From assembly GCA_033725935.1 (NCBI GenBank), contig MU867076.1, positions 372,001-436,000 of the forward strand: DNA of 64,000 bases, read 5' to 3'. Numbering within the stretch: the first letter of the stretch is position 1; each line of letters opens with the position of its first letter. The stretch comes from Cladorrhinum sp. PSN259. Its lineage: Eukaryota > Ascomycota > Sordariomycetes > Sordariales > Podosporaceae. The notes under the pieces are model-generated. The model ran no database searches and was not told where the DNA came from. It saw only the letters and a list, made by a program, of their open reading frames with translations. The position numbers were made by a program, and so were the translations under genes. This document shows, piece after piece, positions 32,791-43,611 of the stretch.

Positions 32791-33408
32791 TTTATATGTA
32801 ACCTCAAGCTATGCATTGTCCACCATACAATTTCATCGACCATGTATGTATATGTTGAGACGTGTTGAAAAAGACGCAGGCAAATATGAACTCTCAATCC
32901 AAGTATAACGTTGAGACACACTAACATCTTGGAGTAAATGGCTTGAAAAGACAATCGAGACGGCCCCTAGATTGAATGTTTTAAGTAGAGAAGATTCAAA
33001 ATCTAGAAAAGCCAAAGATGTGCACTATAACGTAAACTATTGATGTTTCTAGGGACAACTCTTCCCGTCTGAGAACGGCACTTGGAATCAGTGTTGCATA
33101 GGTAGCCTACCCGAGTGAGGCTGAGTCACAATGATACGATGGCACCTTCTGCAAATGTACGCTAAGCATTCACAATGTTGTTGTTGGTCCATCAGGGGCG
33201 GGACAGCGTGCATATATTGGCGTGCCTTGCAGTGCCAAGAGGGTTGACTATTCGCTGTCCCGCTCAATAAATCGGAAGCTGACACGCCTTTTAACACGCC
33301 TTTTAACAGCTGAGTGTAGTTAAAGAAGGCGGCATTTCTTGTACCACTAATGCCGTTCTTCTCTCTCTATCTGCAATCGTCCGGTCTGAACACCGTGACC
33401 TACACACA
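32791..33408. other. Intergenic, upstream of the amidohydrolase
   Basis: About 620 bp between the remnant and the amidohydrolase, no gene seen. A short tandem TTTTAACACGCC occurs at about 33289-33306. Confidence 0.4.
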
Positions 33409-34920
33409 ATGAGGCCCGTCAATGGAATCGTCACCGTTCTGCCCCTGTTTCTCTCCGCCGTGAGCGCAGCGTCGATACTCTTCAAGGGCGGAACAGTCGT
33501 CGCCTTCAACAAACAAACACAAGGGCTCCAAGTAATCCGAGATGGCTCCGTTCTGGTCGAGGATGACCGCATCACCGGCGTGTTTACTTCAGCTCCCACC
33601 CGCGTCCCCCCGCGGACCGAGATCGTCGACATCGCTGGGAAAATTATCACGCCGGGCTTCATCGACACCCACCGCCACGGATGGCAGACAGTCTTCAAGA
33701 CCATGGCTTCCAACACCACCCTCCTCGAGTTCTTTGGTCGTTATAGTTCGTTCGTTGCCCCCTTCTTCTGGAACGCCAGCGATATTTACGACAGCCAACT
33801 TGCCGGTCTGTATGAGGCCCTCAACGCGGGCGTCACCACTTCGCTCGACCACGCCACCCATACGTGGTCCAAAGACGCCGCCGAGGCCGGTCTCCAGGCC
33901 TGTATCGACAGCGGCGCCAGAGTGTTTTGGGGTTTCACCTTTGCCAACATCACCGGCTTGATCACAGTCGAACAGCTGTATCCAGTCTTCCGCAACATGT
34001 CTGCAAAGCCCGGATTAAGAAACTCCCCAACCTCGTTGGGAATTGCCTACGACGGCTGGGGCCCGAACCCAAACGTGGGCGAGATCAACAAAATCATGGC
34101 CCTCGCCAACGAGCTCAACGTATCAGTCATCACCACCCACTCCCTCCAGGGCCCTTGGGGCTTCAGCAACTCCCCCGAGGACATCCACGCCCTAAACTAC
34201 CTCAACATCTCCATCCCCATCGTCTTCTCGCACGCCTCCTTCCTCACGCCGACCGGCGCGGACCTTCTCCGCTCCACCAACCAGTACATCTCCATCACGC
34301 CCGAGTCCGAAATGCACTACGGCCAAGCCCACCCGGTCAGCTACAACATCCAAGACCAGGCCTCCCTCGGCATTGACACGCACATCACCTTCAGCACCGA
34401 CATCCTGACCCAAGCCCGCATCTGGCTCCAGCAGGCGCGCTACGAGCGCTACCTCGACGTGCTCAAGCAAAACAAGCTGCCAGGCAGCAACCCCATGTCG
34501 GTCGAGCAGGCATTCCTGCTCGCCACGCGCAACGGCGCACTCGCTCTCAGACGCGGCGACGATTTGGGGGGCATCTTTGTTGGCGCCAAGGCTGACTTGG
34601 TCGTCTGGGACGGGAACTCGCCTGCGATGCTGGGCTGGGTTGACCCCGTTGCTGCGGTTATTCTGCACGCGAGCGTCGGGGACATTGACGACGTGCTGGT
34701 CGATGGCAAGTGGGCTAAGCGCGGGGGCAAGCTGGTGGCCCGGGGGTACCCCGAGGCGCGCACCAAGTTTTTGCGGACCGCTAAGAGACTTCAGGCAGTG
34801 TGGCGGAACATGCCGCTGCCGGAGGCGCCGGCAGAGTTTAACGGGAATCCCGTCATCCACCCGCAGAGGGTTGATGTGCTCCGGGGTCCGGGAGACGGGT
34901 ATGGTAATATTTACATCTAA
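33409..34920 (+). CDS. Metal-dependent amidohydrolase (TRZ/ATZ-like) with signal peptide
   Basis: A single exon of 503 codons. The N-terminal hydrophobic stretch (about 1-21, ending SAVSA) looks like a signal peptide, followed by the amidohydrolase core. Metal-binding HxH is in PGFIDTHRHGW (about residues 81-91). Further candidate ligands are His in ITTHSLQ (near 243), His in VFSHAS (near 273) and Asp in FSTDIL (near 330). The C-terminus has ADLVVWDG and VLVDGKW, usual for the small beta-sandwich of this superfamily. Members deaminate or dechlorinate triazines, guanine or other N-heterocycles, and are mostly cytosolic; the predicted secretion is unusual. The substrate cannot be told. Confidence 0.85.
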   Translation: MRPVNGIVTVLPLFLSAVSAASILFKGGTVVAFNKQTQGLQVIRDGSVLVEDDRITGVFTSAPTRVPPRTEIVDIAGKIITPGFIDTHRHGWQTVFKTMASNTTLLEFFGRYSSFVAPFFWNASDIYDSQLAGLYEALNAGVTTSLDHATHTWSKDAAEAGLQACIDSGARVFWGFTFANITGLITVEQLYPVFRNMSAKPGLRNSPTSLGIAYDGWGPNPNVGEINKIMALANELNVSVITTHSLQGPWGFSNSPEDIHALNYLNISIPIVFSHASFLTPTGADLLRSTNQYISITPESEMHYGQAHPVSYNIQDQASLGIDTHITFSTDILTQARIWLQQARYERYLDVLKQNKLPGSNPMSVEQAFLLATRNGALALRRGDDLGGIFVGAKADLVVWDGNSPAMLGWVDPVAAVILHASVGDIDDVLVDGKWAKRGGKLVARGYPEARTKFLRTAKRLQAVWRNMPLPEAPAEFNGNPVIHPQRVDVLRGPGDGYGNIYI

Positions 34921-35426
34921 GTAGGGTTAAAATCCCAATATTTCTGTTTTTTATTATTTATTATTTTATTATTATTTTTATTTTGCTGCTTAAAATCGAA
35001 AAATAAAATTCTGGGCCCCTGGCCAGGGCGCTTAAATACCACAGGCGTCTTGTCCCCACAACACGGCGGTATATATATATATAAGTATTAGACGAAATTG
35101 GCTTCAGGATTTGGCAGTATGGCTTCCAAAGACGGATGACATTTTTGTCGTAAATACAGCGGACGGAAACTTACGTATTCTCAAGCGCGCCATTGTATGC
35201 TTGTCTTTTTAGGAAAGGTCAAATGTCATTACAGGTATTATTTGAGTTGCATTCGAAAACGCGCACCCCTGTCGATGCCCCCAGTCGCGTCTCGCGTGCC
35301 AGACAGGGCCACATCCCACTTTGTTTACAGTGACGACGGTATTATTTCCCAATTGAGAATTCACCTTGATAACTTTTCTTCAACCATCGCAAAGTCAACA
35401 CAAAAGAAGAAAAAAAAATTCACAAG
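34921..35426. other. A/T-rich intergenic
   Basis: About 500 bp. An A/T-rich 3' flank (ATTATTTTATT repeats near 34950-34985) and a TATATATATATA tract near 35070-35082. No gene. Confidence 0.45.
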
Positions 35427-36275
35427 ATGCCTGGTCAGCCCCGCAGTGTTCCTGGACATGGTCCACGATCGTCACTCAGTTCATCAACAATGCGTACTGT
35501 CACCTCTCCTCGCGTGCACTCGACCGAAAATGGCCATGATGAAGAAGAGCCTCCCTCGCCATCACCAGCAAATCGCTCATCAAGAAATCTAAGCCACGAA
35601 CAACTTCCACGCCAAGTGCGGTTCACAACAACAGGAACACACGTTGCGCACGGTCGCGTCCAAAAACCCAAGCATCGCGACCACTCTACACGTCCAGAAA
35701 GTGTAGCAGTCACCGCCGCGACACAGTTTCTACGACGGACAATAACGCCAATTCCCGATACGCAACCTCCTGATGACGATGAGCCAACACAGCCTTCAAG
35801 TCAATCTCCCTCCCAGCGTCACCACCGCCATCACCACCACCCCAGGAGACGACGCTCCATTCCAGGACCCGTCACAATCTCCCCTGCCAGTGAACCAGAA
35901 GAGCATCCAGTGCAAATCATCAAGCCGAGCACCCCGCGCACACCGCTGGCAGATATTACTCCCCCAAGCTCAACAGCAGGCGGTTCCATGAGACCAGCAG
36001 AGACTCAGTCAACCGTTGCATTTGACACGGAATTTGAACGCGTCGAGTACCTGCAGCAACACAGCCCTCGACCACGCGCTGCAACTATGCCTTCTTTGAG
36101 TGACTCGGTTAATCTTTTGACTGGCGAGGAGGCAAGGAGACTTTTGTTGCTTTATGCCGAGTCAACACCCTCATTGGCGGGGTTGATTCAAGAGATTGCT
36201 TATACGAGGGTTTCTCGGCATCGCAGTCATCGGGAGAGGCGGGGATCTACAAGAGTGGGGAGAGATGCATCTTGA
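35427..36275 (+). CDS. Disordered hypothetical protein
   Basis: A single exon of 282 codons; the ATG at 35427 follows an A-rich leader. The first 200 residues are rich in Pro, Ser, Thr, Arg and His, with a His-rich run near 130-140, and look disordered. The last 80 residues contain a more ordered helix (NLLTGEEARRLLLLYAES). There is no signal peptide, membrane segment or recognised domain. The composition, with many SP/TP sites, suggests a phosphorylated nuclear or cytoskeletal protein, which is inference only. A well-formed intron (36421-36480) lies 145 bp after the stop, so the transcript may extend further or have a spliced 3' UTR. Confidence 0.6.
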   Translation: MPGQPRSVPGHGPRSSLSSSTMRTVTSPRVHSTENGHDEEEPPSPSPANRSSRNLSHEQLPRQVRFTTTGTHVAHGRVQKPKHRDHSTRPESVAVTAATQFLRRTITPIPDTQPPDDDEPTQPSSQSPSQRHHRHHHHPRRRRSIPGPVTISPASEPEEHPVQIIKPSTPRTPLADITPPSSTAGGSMRPAETQSTVAFDTEFERVEYLQQHSPRPRAATMPSLSDSVNLLTGEEARRLLLLYAESTPSLAGLIQEIAYTRVSRHRSHRERRGSTRVGRDAS

Positions 36276-37023
36276 GAGGGACTTGCAAAGCAGTCAACCA
36301 GAGGTATCACTATGGTGTCAACATGACAGGTGGATGCCATTTTCACCGCTGTCAAGGATGACACAGCCGATCTGAGGAGAGGTCTCCTGGCTTTGTGAAG
36401 TGTGACAGATGGTTGTTGAGGTAAGTTTCTGCATTCGCTACGAGCATGCCCAGGAACAAACATTCTAACTTTCCTGGCAGATGTCACTCTTCTTGGTATC
36501 CGCTTACGAAGCCCCTTGGGGCTGGATAACGGTTACCCACGTGCGATCAAGAACGCCACGAAACCTACACTCGCTCACCAATTTGCTTTCATACGTAATC
36601 GCCACAATCACCTTGAAATCTTCAGCAGTTATGGCAGAACGCTAGCAAACCGCCATCACTTGGGTCGCCCCAGACCGTTTTATCTCACCCCACGCCGGCT
36701 TTGGTCCCCACAGGCGATAGCCACAAACCAGCTCACAATCCGCTATCCAGCGGCCACCGTTTTCTTTTGTCTGTGTCTATTATGACACGAAAACACGCCA
36801 GGCCACACCGTTTGATAACGCAGGTCCATATCCACTTGGCTTGGAAACTCACACAACCTTCTTTTGATAAACCCAAAATTAATCTTTTGTATTTATGTAA
36901 TTATTTATTCATTTAAATCAAGATTTAGTATCGCTCCACTCGTTGTCTCTCTCTCTCTTTATTTTTTTTTTATCTGCTGTCTCGGAATGAAGAGATAGGC
37001 ACGTACTCACAAATTCGGCGACC
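36276..37023. other. Intergenic between the disordered protein and the sialidase-fold gene
   Basis: About 750 bp without a supported gene, apart from the intron-like element at 36421-36480. Pyrimidine tracts (CTCTCTCTCTTT, a T9 run) near 36948-36973 probably belong to the next promoter. Confidence 0.45.
36421..36480 (+). other. Intron-like element in non-coding sequence
   Basis: GTAAGT donor, TCTAACTTT branch-like motif and CTGGCAG acceptor make a complete 60-bp fungal intron signature. No ORF joins across it. It may be a 3'-UTR intron of the gene ending at 36275 or belong to a non-coding transcript. Confidence 0.5.
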
Positions 37024-38745
37024 ATGCCCTCACTGAGCTGCTTACTCGGCTTCCTCGCCCTCGGGCAGGTGGTTGTTGGCAGTCCAGTATCGCCAGCCCG
37101 TACAACCTGCTCCGCCCTCTACGCTGTCAACGGCAGGGGGAAACAGCCCTGTGAACTAAAAGCCACTCACTCCGGGTCCATCCTCACCACGACTGTCAGG
37201 GAAGTAACCACAGCTACCGCCCTCGCCACCAGCGTGACCGAGAAGACCATCAGAATTCCACCCACCGAGGCACCGACAGTGGTAGAAACCGCAATAGAAA
37301 ATGACAATGATGACTCCGACGATATCGCCGCAATTTCCCCTAGCACTGAAAGCCCAACAGCTACAGCAATCGAACAAGAAGATGACCTCGTAGATTCAAG
37401 TACAAGTTGTAGCGGCACAACCACCACCACCATCACGGTCGATCTACCACCTTTTACTAGCGGCACCATCACGACCACTGTCGAAGGGCCAATCTCTACC
37501 AGCACGGTTTATGCAGCAGTCTCGAGTACCTCCAGTTCTTCTTCTCCTTCCAAATCACCTTCTCCCACAACTGGCACCGTCGTCAACGCCACAATCTCAT
37601 TCAAACCCCCGCCGATGAAAATCCAAGTAGTAGATCAACCCAGACTAATCCACCCAGGCGGCATCTACATCCGCGCCAACCGACTCTTCAACACCACCAA
37701 CCAGCTGATAGCCGGCTACGCAACAGCCGACGACAACTCCAAAGCCTTGATGGCCTCGGTCTCGCTCGACGGCGGGCGAAGCTGGTCTTTCAGGGGGGAG
37801 GTGACCCGCGTCGGAAACCCCTGGGACCACGACCTCGACAACGCTTTTCCTTTGCAGCTCCCCTCGGGCCGCATCCTCTTCGCCTTCCGCAACCACGACC
37901 TCCACAGGGGGAGATACACCTGGTACCGCATCACGGTCTGCGCGTCCGACGACGACGGCCGGACCTGGAAGTTGCAGTCCCACGTCGAAGAGCGCAAGGC
38001 GGCGGCGGGGGATCACATGCGGAACGGCCTCTGGGAGCCCTTCATGCGGGTGGCCGCCGACGGCGCCGTCGTCCAGCTCTACTACTCCGCGTCCGTGACG
38101 AGCAGGTCGCAGTACAACGTCATGCGCTACAGCCGTGACGGGGGGAGGACCTGGTCGGGGAAGAAAATCGACGTCTCCCACGGACCGGACTTTTGGTCTA
38201 ATAACTGGAAGGACCTGTCCAGGGACGGCATGATCAGCATTGCCCCCCGCACGGGAAAGCCGGGCGAGCTGATTGCCATCATGGAGAGCACGATGGCCGA
38301 GACGATGACTTACTCAATCACGACGATCGAGAGCGACGACGACGGGTGGAAGTGGCGGCACAACACCTCTGATCGCTCGCTGATATACGCAGCTCACGCC
38401 AAGAAGAACGCGGGCGCGCCGGGGATAATCAATGTGGGAGGGACGTTGGTCGCCAGCTTCATGACCAACGAGGCTGAGCGCACCCCCGGGATTGACGGCG
38501 GGGAACTAAAGTTTATTGTCAGCGTCGATGGCGGCAAGACGTGGAGCAGCAACGGTGCGGCCAAAAGTCAGGATTGGGGCGCCGCGTTTACCGTTGCCGG
38601 CGGGGGAGTTCACTGGCCGGGTTTGTGTGCGCTCAATGGGACGCACTTTCTGGCGCTTTATTCGAGGGATGGGCTTGGAGCTGTTAGTCAAATGTGTAGG
38701 GTTGTTCCTGTTAAGAAGAAGGAATTACCGGGCGGCGTAAGTTGA
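37024..38745 (+). CDS. Secreted sialidase-fold (BNR/Asp-box) glycosidase-like protein
   Basis: A single exon of 573 codons. Residues 1-19 are the signal peptide; about 50-195 is a Thr/Ser-rich, probably O-glycosylated linker. The beta-propeller follows with four Asp boxes: SLDGGRSW (near 248), SDDDGRTW (near 308), SRDGGRTW (near 370) and SVDGGKTW (near 500). GLWEPFMR (near 334-340) supplies a conserved Glu. Fungal relatives include GH93 exo-arabinanases and other sialidase-superfamily proteins; GH33 sialidase is less likely because I see no clear arginine triad, but I could not align it. Single Asp-box proteins of unknown substrate are common in Sordariomycetes. An N-terminal linker this long is unusual. 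Confidence 0.75.
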   Translation: MPSLSCLLGFLALGQVVVGSPVSPARTTCSALYAVNGRGKQPCELKATHSGSILTTTVREVTTATALATSVTEKTIRIPPTEAPTVVETAIENDNDDSDDIAAISPSTESPTATAIEQEDDLVDSSTSCSGTTTTTITVDLPPFTSGTITTTVEGPISTSTVYAAVSSTSSSSSPSKSPSPTTGTVVNATISFKPPPMKIQVVDQPRLIHPGGIYIRANRLFNTTNQLIAGYATADDNSKALMASVSLDGGRSWSFRGEVTRVGNPWDHDLDNAFPLQLPSGRILFAFRNHDLHRGRYTWYRITVCASDDDGRTWKLQSHVEERKAAAGDHMRNGLWEPFMRVAADGAVVQLYYSASVTSRSQYNVMRYSRDGGRTWSGKKIDVSHGPDFWSNNWKDLSRDGMISIAPRTGKPGELIAIMESTMAETMTYSITTIESDDDGWKWRHNTSDRSLIYAAHAKKNAGAPGIINVGGTLVASFMTNEAERTPGIDGGELKFIVSVDGGKTWSSNGAAKSQDWGAAFTVAGGGVHWPGLCALNGTHFLALYSRDGLGAVSQMCRVVPVKKKELPGGVS

Positions 38746-39220
38746 GAGCAAGAATGTCAAAATGACAATGACTTTGGGATTCACAACGGCTTTACCTAGA
38801 CTTGCTTTACAGTGCTGTACAATATGACCTAATGATACATGTGTCTGCAATAAGCGATATTGTGTCATTGTAAGTCACTCAGTGCCATAACAAAAAAGGG
38901 TTTTGTATGTGATGTGATAAGAAATCCTTGTAGGTAGGTATCATTAAGCGCCATGCTTTCGTAAAACTGCTAATGCAAGTAGGTATCCAAACTTCAAAAC
39001 GAATGCTCCAAAACCCCCAAACTATCCTTTAACCTTTATCCTCCAGTGGTATCATTAGTGGTATCATGAATCTTCGTTCCATCAAACGCAAACAATTTTC
39101 CCTCTTCTTAAACCCTCATACTCCAATCGCCCTTCGTTAACTGCATCCCATTTACAACACTCTTCCTTTTCATCCACCACTTGATCAACCGTCCAACATC
39201 ATCGTCTGCCATCCAGTTCT
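38746..39220. other. Intergenic, no gene recognised
   Basis: About 475 bp between convergent genes. It holds a repeated TGTAGGTAGGTAT-like motif near 38930 and 38980. Nothing else was seen. Confidence 0.4.
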
Positions 39221-39711
39221 TTAGACAATAGCACCAGTGCGTCCGTGCCTGTAGAATCCAGCATGCCAGTCATACAAGACATTAAACAGCAAGAAAAAGA
39301 AGGCAATGAAGGCGAAAGCCTCGGCAGCGTTCAACAACCCGCTGTGGGAATAAGTCCAGTCGCTGGCGAGGAAACTGACGACCACGATCCAGAGGTACGA
39401 AAAGATGAGGTTGAAGAGGAGGACGTAGCCGGGGTAGGCGGCCAGGAAGAAGGCGGTGAGGTAAAAGATTGTTGTCAGGACGGACTGTTCATCATGTTAG
39501 CATACCTGAGTTTAACGGCGGTTGTGTGAAAGACGGAAAGGGAAAAGCTTACAATGACAAGAGTGTAAATGACATGGTCGCCCCTCCAGCCCTTTGACAC
39601 AAGATAGGCCAAGATGCCGAGGACAATGACGGCCGAGATCCAGACGATTGCCGAACTGACGAGGAGGAAGGTGGAGAGCCCTGTGCGGGCGCGGGTGGTG
39701 CCGTGTGCCAT
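39221..39711 (-). CDS. Small four-helix membrane protein, MARVEL-like
   Basis: Exons 39553-39711 and 39221-39484 (intron 39485-39552, GTAAGC donor, TGCTAACATG branch) give 140 residues. Four hydrophobic helices are evident: about 12-35 (FLLVSSAIVWISAVIVLGIL), 53-75 (TTIFYLTAFFLAAYPGYVLL), 78-95 (LIFSYLWIVVVSFLAS) and 108-125 (AFAFIAFFFLLFNVLY). The N-terminus is short and cytosolic, and the tail ends YRHGRTGAIV. Size and topology match fungal MARVEL-domain proteins of the plasma membrane or vesicles. The function is unknown. Confidence 0.75.
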
Positions 39712-40663
39712 TGTGCAGCGGGTGGTGTCTGGTGTTTCACGGTGGGGTTGGTGTTTACCGGTGTGGATGATTGGATGAGGATTAGCGGTGAGCCTGTGTT
39801 TGTGGTTGAAGCACTCGAGTTGGAGTTGATGATCAAAACCTTCCGAGGAAAGGATGATCGGGCGAAAGCAATTACTTATGTGCTTGCGACATGCACGCCG
39901 CTGAACCTGTTTTTTTTGATAAAATAAAATTCTTAGCGCCAAGAACCGGCTTCGTCCACACACACAGAATAGGCACACGTCAACAGCCACCCACCCATCG
40001 CCGCTTCCTTTCCAGAATCAAGTGGTTGGGTTTTATTTGGCAGGGCGTTATTGCAGGCGCGTGATGTGCCCAGAACCACTCAAGCCATGGAAAGGTGCTT
40101 GCCAAAGCCACTGACGGCATGGTACTCCCGAGGGTGTGCTATGCGCTTTGGTATTGGAAACCCTGAAAATCCCAATCATTTTGAGGGAAACGATGTCGAT
40201 CCCGGCATGGTGCTGTTTTTTTGACGTCAAACTGGATGCTGTTCAACGTCTGAGTCGTGGATCCTTGGCCGGGCCAAGAAAGAGCGCCTATTGCGTCATC
40301 GTGCATGGGGGTCGATTGGGCCATGTGAAACCTCAAGAATATGATGCCAAGAGGAATCGGCGATTTGAAGGGGTCGAATGAGCAAACACAAAGAGGTGCG
40401 AGCAAAAGAACCAACAAAATTGTTAATTTCGGGTCGCAATGGAAAAGCACGGCAATATTACAGACAATAGGTCGTTTCCAATCACACACCCACAATCCAA
40501 GCTTTTTTTATGCATTTTTTATGCATTTTTTACAAGTTGTGAATAGTGTCAACAATTTCGCCATCATTTTCGAGCTGCCATTTATGCCCTTCCCGACGAC
40601 CGAAGAAATAGACAGAAAAAAGCAATTTGGTATCTAGCCACCATGGCATCTCTTCCATGACAC
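39712..40663. other. Intergenic, no gene recognised
   Basis: About 950 bp upstream of the membrane protein and downstream of the effector gene. Only short open frames with no recognisable content. A TTTTTTATGCATTTTTTATG direct repeat occurs at about 40503-40530. Confidence 0.4.
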
Positions 40664-41140
40664 CTAGTACAGCCCCCAGGTATTATCTATATGCCATCTC
40701 GCCGTAGGGCTGCACTGAAAGGTCCCCTTTGCCCCAACCTTTTTCCCACCACCATCCCTCGAGTCAAAGGCGAACCTGTTGATGGATTCAGTGACGATGT
40801 ATATAATGTCTTGGTTTCCCACCACTATCCCTTGTCCCCAGTCGGCATCGGTGGCGCCAAAGTTGCAAGTTTTGTAGGTTGTGAGGGTGCGTTGGGTCAA
40901 AGGATTGACCTTCCAGCTTCCGGAACCTTGAATGTTTGCGATCATTTGCTGGCAGTCGGCAACCCATGGGGAGCCTTCTGAGCCTTGGTTCTCGTAGGTG
41001 TATGTTTGGGGGTAGCATCGAAGCATCCGGTTGGGGGTGGAATGATTGGTGCTGATATTCTGGTGGCCCGAGTTGGTTGGAATGCACTGGGCCAGGGTGA
41101 AGAGTGCCGTCAGGGCGATTGTGAAGATGAAGCGATGCAT
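40664..41140 (-). CDS. Hce2 (Ecp2-like) secreted effector candidate
   Basis: A single exon of 158 codons. Residues 1-19 are a signal peptide (ending LAQC). The mature protein has CYPQTYTYENQGSEGSPW, VADCQQMIANIQGSGSW, TYKTCNFGA, VGNQDIIYIVTESINRF and GAKGTFQCSP, matching the Hce2 domain (homologues of Cladosporium fulvum Ecp2) with its four conserved cysteines. Hce2 proteins occur across fungi, pathogens and saprotrophs; some act on plants, others are thought to act against other microbes. The rest of the window suggests a biomass degrader, so an effector role on a living host is not implied. Confidence 0.82.
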   Translation of the reverse strand: MHRFIFTIALTALFTLAQCIPTNSGHQNISTNHSTPNRMLRCYPQTYTYENQGSEGSPWVADCQQMIANIQGSGSWKVNPLTQRTLTTYKTCNFGATDADWGQGIVVGNQDIIYIVTESINRFAFDSRDGGGKKVGAKGTFQCSPTARWHIDNTWGLY

Positions 41141-41802
41141 TGCTGGCTATTCTAGAGGCGTATAGGATGCAGGATCGAGCAGCAGGTAGAATATCGATGT
41201 GGTGATGGACAAGGTATTCAAGGAGGTAGTTTTCCTTGTCTCTCAGCTCTTCGAGAAAAGACGACTTTGACGGCATTGGCTTGGTACATTTAGTCCCGTT
41301 GGGCTTTTGGGGTTGCCTGAAGTAACACGATCGTGTGCCGAGTCACTCACCGAGCCGGAAATGTGATGGTCCCACTACAAAACGCTTGTAGCTGTCACTA
41401 TGGGAATTCCCATCCGTTTTGGAAAGTGGTGCCGGGCGAGAGGTCGGATGGATGATATCGTCTGTCGATTCAGCAGGCTCCGTCGCTGGTTCATGGTGAT
41501 GCGCGCAGGTGGAGGCAGTACGCTGGTCGGCCGATATTCATGTGCCTGGAACTTGGGATCTTGGAAAGTGAAGCCAGCACGGCCGGGAGAGTAACTCATT
41601 TCTCCCTTGGCCTCGGGCCATCCAATACTTTGATATGCAGCGTGCGGATGTGCTCATTCGGGTGCAACGACAGCCCGGCCGACGTGGGGCACGGCTTGTT
41701 AAACATGCTGGTTGCTTTCTTGTTCATACTTTCTTTGAGTAGTACTATGTAGACAAAGACCGAGTTTGCATAGTTTGCTTCTACGTTTATGGTCATTAGC
41801 TT

Positions 41803-42414
41803 TCTAAGTCAAAAAGGTCATTGCAACTCTGTGAAATATCTAGTGAAGTAGATGGCGCACGACAGATAGCTCTGGACGAAAGGCTGTTGAAAGACACAGC
41901 CGAGGCAGCTTCTTTGTTGCCAGGTCTAGGCCTGAGCCAACAAAAAAGGTCTGCTGGTGAGGCTCAAGCGTAGACCAGAGATCAATGTTGTTAGGTCTGG
42001 TCGGGCCCGATCGAACAACACCAAGATGATCCGACTTGAGACAGCGTTAGCGGATAATAATAGGTTGTCAAGGGCCATGGAGAAATCTCATCTGATAACT
42101 GGTCCACTCGGTATGTCTGTGGATTTTGATGCCAATCATTTTGGATCTTATCTGGTATTTTTTTTGCTGTTGGTCCCCAGAATCGGGGTTTTTGGTTTGC
42201 TGTTCTGTCAAGATTGTTGAGTGAGCTGTGATTGTTGAGCTGTGATTGCTGAGCTGTAATACTTACTAGAGACGCACCAGAATCTGACCAGACCTTGATC
42301 GATGATTTACCCACCAGGCATGTGTACTCCCTCGATGAGGACAAAGTCATCAACCTATCTGCAAAGTTTGATTTTCACTCTTTTACAGCTCCAGCGGGAC
42401 GCAACGTTCCATGA
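41803..42414 (+). pseudogene. Remnant of an unidentified protein gene with one intron
   Basis: Segment A (about 41803-41973) reads SSEVDGARQIALDERLLKDT and ends in a stop. Segment B, in another frame (about 41960-42110), reads LETALADNNRLSRAMEKSHL, then a GTATGT donor at 42111. An AG acceptor at 42279-42280 restores the frame into DQTLIDDLPTRHVYSLDEDK, stop at 42412-42414. A further protein-like stretch in another frame follows to about 42485. The frame change between A and B has no convincing intron, so the gene looks broken; alternatively A and B are joined by a short intron with a weak donor. The family was not recognised. Confidence 0.38.
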
Positions 42415-43611
42415 CATGATCCGAGTTCCTCTTCATCAATTCTCAAGGTTCCTATCTTTGAGCCACAACATGAGTTTTATGACATAAATTCAATTCAATG
42501 TATAAAAAATATTCCCGCCATCAAGTGTCATCTAATTGAAAGTTGCTTTGTACGTGTGAATGAGACGTTGCCAGCTCTACGCCCAGCCCACTGCAAGGCC
42601 ATTCGCAGGACGGCGCTTACTCAGGTTGCAAACAGATATTAAACCCGAAACGCCCTGCTGCTGGATATATGCTTTCTGCAAGCCACCGCATATGCCATGC
42701 GCTCATGATTGAATGTGCTAAAGATAGTCAAACTCCAAAATGTTTTCCCAGGTTCTCGGTGCCTGCGGTCCGCGTATTCTGAGAAACATCAATGACAAAA
42801 ATCAAACTATTTGTCAAGATGCGAGAAAAAAAACCAAAAATAGAAGACAATTTGAACAGCAAACAATTGCGGGTTATACGGCAATATCTTCATATTGCAG
42901 GTACCCAGTCATGCTTGTTTACACATTTCCCTTTGCGGGTGGAAAATGGTAAGATGATTTCCGGCTGTTACGGGAATTCAACCGAAGACACAGGAACCCG
43001 CGTGCCTAGACTCTCAGAGCGGTGAAAAAAAAGAGACGAGGTCCATCAATATATTAAAACGGTCCAACGCTGACACTTTAAGAAATGGGGCCACAAGGAC
43101 GGCTGGCATATTGTGGCCCTACTGCGCGGATATATCATGCAACAGGCCCCAGCTGCATTCTCAGCTTCGCCCGACGCCCATATTGGGGTCAAGGCTTAGC
43201 GACTCCATACAAGACGGGAGATTCTCGGGTGTTCAATCAATGGGACCGTCGCTTAACGCCGGGACGATACAAGTCATGCAATTAACCTTTTAACTAAACC
43301 GCTCAAAAATAAGCTCATGAGATTGCGCTTTAAGTGAATCGAGTTCCACAGCTCTTTACAACCTGCGCGTTGTTGGTCCTATGTTGCGATCCAGACACCA
43401 AAGACCAATATCATGTACGGGTTGAAGGACCTCATGCGTTTGTTTACATTCATATTACCAAGGGCTTGGAGAGGAACAATAGTCTTTTTTTAGAAACCTG
43501 ATACTCGGAGCCTCATAGCCGACGCCGTTTGTTTACTTTCAGGGGTCTCATCTTGCAGGAGTCGCGATGTTCCCATAATAGTAGCTGAGAGTTTGTATAG
43601 GACAGGATGTC

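Noticed and set aside
37024..38745. True GH33 sialidase
   Set aside because: Asp boxes are present, but I could not find the arginine triad or FRIP motif; called only as sialidase-fold.
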